NCBI GenBank assembly: GCA_035550595.1
Contig: DASZOV010000114.1
Location: forward strand, 1 to 9,679
Direction of reading: 5' to 3'
Length of the DNA: 9,679 nt
DNA from: CALFMR01 sp035550595
GTDB taxonomy: Bacteria > Acidobacteriota > Vicinamibacteria > Vicinamibacterales > SCN-69-37
The notes under the pieces were generated by a model that was not told the DNA's origin, did no database searches, and was given only the letters and a program-made list of their open reading frames with translations. The position numbers were made by a program, and so were the translations under genes. Below are positions 6,453 to 9,679 of this stretch, in pieces. Position 1 is the stretch's first letter. Every line of letters starts with the position of its first letter.

Positions 6453-6463
6453 TGGCCTGCCGC

Positions 6464-7354
6464 TCAGCCCCCGAATCGATTCGCCCGCCGGCCCGTGAAC
6501 CCCGCGCGGATGTAGAACAAACTCCCGGCGTGCGGCTGTTTGGCGAGTTGTTCGTCGGTCAGGCCGCGGCGTGCCGTCGTGACGTAGATCGTGTCCAGGT
6601 GCGTGCCGCCGAACGCGCACTTGGTGACGAGGTCGGCCGGGAAGACGAACGTGCGGTCGAGCGTGCCGTGCGACGTGTAACGGCGCAACGCGCCGCCTTC
6701 CCAGAAGGCGACCCAGACGCCGCCATCGGCATCCACCACGAGACCGTCAGGGTGGCCGTCGCGCGGCGCGGTCACGGTGACGAACGGCCGGCGGCCGCTC
6801 GCGACGCCGCGGTCTTCGTCGAAGTCGAAGACGTCGACGCGATCGGTCCGCGTGTCGATGTAGTACATCTTCCGGCCGTCCGGACTCCAGTCGATGCCGT
6901 TCGACGTCGTGACCGGCGTGAGCATCTCGTGCACGGCGCCGTCCGGATCGAGCCGATAGAGCGTGCCCTGCTCCGCCTTGCCGACGAGGCTCATCGTGCC
7001 GGCCCAGAAGCGGCCGCGCGCGTCGACGTAGCCGTCGTTCATCCGGATGTCGGTGCGTCCCGGCGCCGCGTCGACGATCTCGGTCGTGCGTCCGGAGTCC
7101 GGATCGAGCCGCATGAAACCCGTACCCGCCGCGAGCAGCCAGTCCCCACGCGACGTACACGCAATCGCCCCGACGGGCCGGCCGACGTCGTAGACCCGAT
7201 GATCGAGCGAGATCGGATCGTAGGCGTGCACGTGCCCCTGCATGATGTCGGCGAACAGCAGGATCTTCCGCCGGTCATCCCAGATCGGCCCCTCGCCGAG
7301 ATCGAGATGGATGTCGAACATCAACTCCGGACGCAGGGACGAGGGTGGCAGCAT
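6464..7354 (-). CDS. SMP-30/gluconolactonase/LRE-family protein (probable sugar lactonase)
   Basis: This 296-residue protein belongs to the six-bladed propeller family that includes gluconolactonase and regucalcin, which hydrolyse sugar lactones using one divalent metal. The three expected metal ligands are visible: Glu21 in LGEGPIWD, Asn152 in TTSNGIDWSPDG and Asp203 in GHPDGLVVDADG. The substrate-side Arg104 and Asn106 (IRMNDGYVD) and the WAGTMS blade motif (117-122) are also present. No signal peptide is seen, so it is probably cytoplasmic. The substrate cannot be told from sequence; gluconolactone, arabinolactone or another aldonolactone are options. The ATG at 7354 has GGAG 8 nt upstream. 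A longer reading from 7447 would translate the heptad repeat (giving FEVQSSKFEV) and is rejected. The final codons and TGA merge with the edge of repeat cluster 2. Confidence 0.9.
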   Translation of the reverse strand: MLPPSSLRPELMFDIHLDLGEGPIWDDRRKILLFADIMQGHVHAYDPISLDHRVYDVGRPVGAIACTSRGDWLLAAGTGFMRLDPDSGRTTEIVDAAPGRTDIRMNDGYVDARGRFWAGTMSLVGKAEQGTLYRLDPDGAVHEMLTPVTTSNGIDWSPDGRKMYYIDTRTDRVDVFDFDEDRGVASGRRPFVTVTAPRDGHPDGLVVDADGGVWVAFWEGGALRRYTSHGTLDRTFVFPADLVTKCAFGGTHLDTIYVTTARRGLTDEQLAKQPHAGSLFYIRAGFTGRRANRFGG

Positions 7355-7384
7355 GAGAGGATCTCCGGGGGTCAGGATAATGGA

Positions 7385-7510
7385 AACTTCGAACTTCGAA
7401 CTTTGAACTTCGAACTGGGTTCCGCGTTTGGGAGAGTGCGCTTCCAACGAAAAGATGCGCCGAAGGCGCCTCGTCCATTCGAAGTTCGAAGTTCGCAGTT
7501 CGAAGTTGAC
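7385..7510. repeat. Small element bounded by inverted 7-mer arrays
   Basis: The left array (from 7385) has four CTTCGAA-type heptamers, the third being CTTTGAA, followed by CTGGGTTCC. The right array (7477-7510) has four TTCGAAG-type heptamers, the third being TTCGCAG, and ends GTTGAC. The two arrays are in inverted orientation about 55 bp apart and could fold into a long stem. A small GCGCC-GAA-GGCGC hairpin lies between them at 7457-7469. It fills the 164-bp gap between the MscS-type gene and the SMP-30-family gene, leaving about 30 bp for the latter's 5' region. Confidence 0.82.
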
Positions 7511-7518
7511 GAGCGCTC

Positions 7519-8559
7519 TTAGCTCGATGTCTTCGGCGCGACCGGCCTCGTCGTGATCGCGATCGACACGCCCTCGCGCGTGAAGGCGGCGTGCAAGTGT
7601 TTGACGAGCTCGTGCTTGACGAGGAACTGGTCCGCGAAGGCGCGCACGCGGACGCCAATCGCCATGCGCACGCCCGTGTCCGTGAACGTCTGGAAGCGGA
7701 CGCTCGGTTCCGCCGTCGGCACGCCGCCGGCGACGCTCGCCATGACCTCACTCGCGACGCGCAGCGCCGTCTGCTCCGCGACGTCGAGATCGACCGTCGG
7801 ATCGAGCGTCACCTCGACGCCGATGCCCATGTCGCGCGCGGGCCGGCTGAAGTTGGTGACGACGGCCTGCGCGAGCTTGGCGTTGGGCACGACGACCAGG
7901 TTGTCGCCGAGCTGCCGCAGCCGCGTCGACCGCCACGTCAGGTCGGCGATGTAGCCTTCGGCCCCGGAATCGAGACGCACGTAGTCGCCGATCTGCACGT
8001 CGCGCGCAATCGCGATGAAGATGCCCGCGAAGAGATTCGACAGCGGATCCTGCAGCGCGAGCGCAACCGCCAGGCCGCCGACGCCCAGGGCCGTCAGCCA
8101 CGGCGTGATGTCGTAGCCGAACGACCGGATGACGACGAGCGCGCCGAGCGCCAGGATGACGATGCGGACGACGTTCTGGCTGAGCGCGGAGACCGGCTCG
8201 CCCGGCGACGCGCGCGGCCCGTAGGCCGCGACCAGCCGTGACGCGACGCTCGCGAGCGCCATCGTCACCGACAGCACGCCGAGGCCGGAGAGGATGCGGA
8301 CCGCGATGCGGTGGGGCTCGTCGGCGAGCGGCCAGGACGGCAGCGCGAGATAGATGCCGACGAGCAGACTCCAGAACGGGACCCGCCGCGTGATCGCGCG
8401 AACCAGCGCGTCGTCCCAGTCCTCGGGGGTACGCGCGGCAAGAGGTCGGAGCCGCGCGTCGAGGATGACTTTGATGAGATGCCCGATGCCGTACGCAGCG
8501 GCAACGACGATCGCCGTGCTCACCAGCCGCCAACCCCACTCCGGCCACGCACCAATCAC
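7519..8559 (-). CDS. MscS-family small-conductance mechanosensitive channel
   Basis: MscS channels open under membrane tension and release solutes during hypo-osmotic shock. This 346-residue protein has about five membrane segments (near 11-33, 58-78, 88-112, 131-148 and 153-185). The last is the pore helix, with the family's Gly/Ala pattern (LGVGGLAVALALQDPLSNLF, 157-176). The beta domain follows (about 188-240: VQIGDYVRL, GYIADLTWRSTRLR, NLVVVPNAKLAQAVVTNFS), then the C-terminal alpha/beta vestibule to about 335. It is longer than E. coli MscS because of two extra N-terminal helices, which is common in the family. The GTG at 8559 has GGAGG 8 nt upstream. It lies between two heptad-type repeat elements and shares strand with the sigma-factor gene upstream, but a 319-bp gap argues against a tight operon. 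The family is clear; the gating class is not. Confidence 0.93.
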   Translation of the reverse strand: MIGAWPEWGWRLVSTAIVVAAAYGIGHLIKVILDARLRPLAARTPEDWDDALVRAITRRVPFWSLLVGIYLALPSWPLADEPHRIAVRILSGLGVLSVTMALASVASRLVAAYGPRASPGEPVSALSQNVVRIVILALGALVVIRSFGYDITPWLTALGVGGLAVALALQDPLSNLFAGIFIAIARDVQIGDYVRLDSGAEGYIADLTWRSTRLRQLGDNLVVVPNAKLAQAVVTNFSRPARDMGIGVEVTLDPTVDLDVAEQTALRVASEVMASVAGGVPTAEPSVRFQTFTDTGVRMAIGVRVRAFADQFLVKHELVKHLHAAFTREGVSIAITTRPVAPKTSS

Positions 8560-8721
8560 AGATGGCGCCTCCGGGGGTGATCGTGCGCCAGAGACGAAGG
8601 CGAGGGCAAGGGGGAACGCGCCACGACAGGACGGTGGGCGCGGCGTTCAACTTCGAACTCGGAACTTCGAACTTGGGTTCCGGGTTCCCCCTGGCCTGAA
8701 GGGCCGGGACTCCACAATCCG

Positions 8722-8774
8722 TTGACGAGACTCGTCCCCTTGATGAGACTCGTCGTGATGAAGTCGTCGCGAAC
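8722..8774. repeat. 18-bp tandem repeats with palindromic core, then a hairpin
   Basis: Two 18-bp units (8722-8739, 8740-8757) share the core GA(C/T)GAGACTCGTC. The first core, GACGAGACTCGTC, is a perfect palindrome around a central A. A third unit starting at 8758 is decayed (ATGAAGTCGTC). It runs into a perfect 7-bp stem CGCGAAC-TT-GTTCGCG at 8768-8783. Confidence 0.7.
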
Positions 8775-8786
8775 TTGTTCGCGGAG

Positions 8787-8808
8787 CCCAGGGCCTTCAG
8801 GCCCTGGG
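8787..8808. repeat. Perfect 10-bp hairpin (CCCAGGGCCT / AGGCCCTGGG)
   Basis: The two arms pair perfectly around a TC loop. It lies on the 3' side of the sigma-factor gene (minus strand), about 70 bp after its stop. There is no following T-run on the minus strand, so it is not a standard terminator, but such a GC-rich stem could still slow polymerase. A weaker inverted relative lies at 8690-8708. Confidence 0.75.
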
Positions 8809-8878
8809 AAGAACCAGGAACCTCAGTTCGAAGTTCGAAGTTCAACGTTCGAAGTTGACACAGCTCTTCACTCTCCGT

Positions 8879-9679
8879 CTACGCCACTTGTTCCGCGGCG
8901 GCGCGGAGTTTGGCGATCGCGCGCACCTCGATCTGACGCGCGCGTTCGCGCGAGATGGCGAGGCGGCGGCCGACTTCTTCGAGCGTGTGTTCGCGTTCGC
9001 CGAGGCCGTAGTGGAGACGGAGCACTTCGCGTTCGCGTTCGGCGAGCGGTGCCATGACGCGTTCGACTTCGGCCGCGAGATCCGCCGGCGTCGGCGACGT
9101 GTCCTCTGGCGGCGCAGCCAGGTTCTCGACGAGCGTGCCGATATCCGTTTCGCCGTCGCCGAGCCGGGCATCGAGCGAGACCGGCTGGCGCCCGGCGGCG
9201 AGCAGCAATTCGACGCGCTCGACCGGGACGTGCAGCCGCGCGGCGATCTCGGCGGCGTCAGCGTCACGACCCAGCTCGCGGCGCAGCGCGTCGCGCACCT
9301 TGCGGACGTCGGACAACGACTCGAAGACGTGGACCGGCAGGCGGATGGTCCGGCCGAAGTCCTCGATCGCGCGCGTGACGCCCTGCCGGATCCACCAGGT
9401 CGCATAGGTCGAGAACTTGAAGCCGCGGCGGTACTGGAACCGATCCACGGCCTTCATGAGGCCGATGTTTCCTTCCTGGATGAGATCGAGGAACGACAAC
9501 CCGCGGTTCAGATACCGGCGCGCGATCGAGACGACCAGCCGCAGGTTGGCTTCGAGGAGCGCCTGCCGTGCGTCGGCGAGCGCCGCTTCGCGCGCCGCCA
9601 CCGCCTGCCGCCGCGGCCGGAAGGCCGCGGCGGTCAGGCCGAGGCGGCCCTCGACCGCCGCGCGCGCCTCACCGCGCGT
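8879..9679 (-). CDS. RpoD-like sigma-70 family RNA polymerase sigma factor (N-terminus missing)
   Basis: The frame stays open to the window edge, so the 266 residues seen are the C-terminal part of a longer protein; a GTG at 9601 is probably internal. Region 2 is nearly textbook: EANLRLVVSIARRY, then the sigma-70 signature DLIQEGNIGLMKAV (65-78), YRRGFKFSTYATWWIRQ and TIRLPVHV. Region 3 follows, with a segment (about 165-172) where the finger loop would be. Region 4.2 carries the helix-turn-helix TLEEVGRRLAISRERARQIE (232-251). In region 2.4 it has RAIEDFGRTIRLPVHV, where housekeeping sigmas usually have RAIADQARTIRIPVHM. This suggests a group 2 (stress or stationary-phase, RpoS-like) factor rather than the main RpoD. 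No region 1.1 can be judged. Its regulon is unknown; it is upstream of the MscS-type gene on the same strand but separated by a repeat element. Confidence 0.92.
   Translation of the reverse strand, partial: TRGEARAAVEGRLGLTAAAFRPRRQAVAAREAALADARQALLEANLRLVVSIARRYLNRGLSFLDLIQEGNIGLMKAVDRFQYRRGFKFSTYATWWIRQGVTRAIEDFGRTIRLPVHVFESLSDVRKVRDALRRELGRDADAAEIAARLHVPVERVELLLAAGRQPVSLDARLGDGETDIGTLVENLAAPPEDTSPTPADLAAEVERVMAPLAEREREVLRLHYGLGEREHTLEEVGRRLAISRERARQIEVRAIAKLRAAAEQVA

Larger units (their letters stand above)
6150..6463. repeat. Repeat cluster 2 between sppA and the SMP-30-family gene
   Basis: This is an inverted relative of cluster 1. Read on the minus strand from the SMP-30-family stop codon it runs: GCGGCAG edge, A module A5, a short A-rich/T-rich junction, a B module, A module A4, then a GAAGT-rich tail before the sppA promoter. 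No credible gene is seen here. Together with cluster 1 it brackets sppA with inverted copies. Confidence 0.88.
8645..8859. repeat. Long inverted-ended repeat element with heptad arrays
   Basis: The left end has four heptamers (GTTCAA, CTTCGAA, CTCGGAA, CTTCGAA), then GGGTTCCGGGTTC and a CCTGGCC/GGCCGGG hairpin (8690-8708). The right end mirrors this: a CCCAGGGCCT hairpin (8787-8808), GAACCAGGAACC, then four TTCGAAG-type heptamers (8826-8853, third unit TTCAACG) ending GTTGAC. The two sides are thus imperfect inverted repeats of some 65-70 bp around a centre of 18-bp tandem repeats. No transposase frame is present, so it looks like a non-autonomous, MITE-like or REP-like element. The 8560-8644 stretch next to the MscS-type gene contains only its ribosome site and no clear promoter. 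Confidence 0.8.

Noticed and set aside
7385..7423. Heptad array as a transcription-factor operator array or a CRISPR leader
   Set aside because: The same arrays occur as inverted pairs in two separate gaps, which fits an intergenic repeat family better than a gene-specific operator.
7355..7447. Upstream extension of the SMP-30-family frame
   Set aside because: The extra residues are the translated heptad array; the ATG at 7354 has a well-placed GGAG and begins the family's usual N-terminus.
6530..7522. A 330-codon plus-strand open frame opposite the SMP-30-family gene
   Set aside because: It is antisense shadow coding in high-GC DNA; the minus strand encodes all the metal-ligand motifs of the family.
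8787..8808. Rho-independent terminator of the sigma-factor gene
   Set aside because: The stem is perfect, but no T-run follows on the minus strand and it is part of a larger repeat element, so I list it as a repeat.

Overview
The window is GC-rich bacterial chromosome with long, tightly packed genes, frequent GTG/TTG starts and short intergenic gaps filled with structured repeats. The gene mix is a mreB start preceded by a GGDEF protein, a membrane-anchored PpiD-type foldase, a 67K-type SppA, an SMP-30/gluconolactonase-family enzyme, an MscS channel and an RpoD-like sigma factor. Together with the base composition and repeat style this suggests an uncultured or lightly studied soil-type Gram-negative. 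My best guess is Acidobacteriota (Vicinamibacteria-like), but that is inference only. No plasmid, phage, transposase, tRNA, rRNA or CRISPR signal is visible.

Layout. (1) 1-1703, minus strand: a sensor diguanylate cyclase whose TGA stop overlaps the TTG start of mreB (TTGA), so c-di-GMP synthesis and the rod-shape cytoskeleton look co-transcribed and translationally coupled. mreB leaves the window at base 1. (2) 1704-1931: a divergent promoter region with an extended -10 on each side and a perfect 8-bp inverted repeat next to the ppiD -10. (3) 1932-3848, plus strand: ppiD-like foldase. (4) 3849-4357: repeat cluster 1, between the convergent ppiD and sppA. (5) 4358-6097, minus strand: sppA. (6) about 6150-6463: repeat cluster 2, an inverted relative of cluster 1. 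(7) 6464-7354, minus: SMP-30/gluconolactonase-like enzyme. (8) 7385-7510: small element bounded by inverted heptanucleotide arrays. (9) 7519-8559, minus: MscS-type channel. (10) 8645-8859: a larger element of the same heptad family with long imperfect inverted ends and several hairpins. (11) 8879-9679, minus: sigma-70 family factor, N-terminus cut by the window end.

The genes fit a general envelope and stress theme: cell shape, c-di-GMP, periplasmic folding, membrane proteolysis, mechanosensing and a sigma factor. They do not form one obvious system. The most unusual content is non-coding. One repeat is an exactly 86-bp module present in four full copies and one truncated copy; its hairpin keeps pairing through four compensatory base-pair changes between two subfamilies. 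The other is a family built from four tandem 7-mers with a degenerate third unit, occurring in inverted pairs. Both families sit tightly against gene ends.
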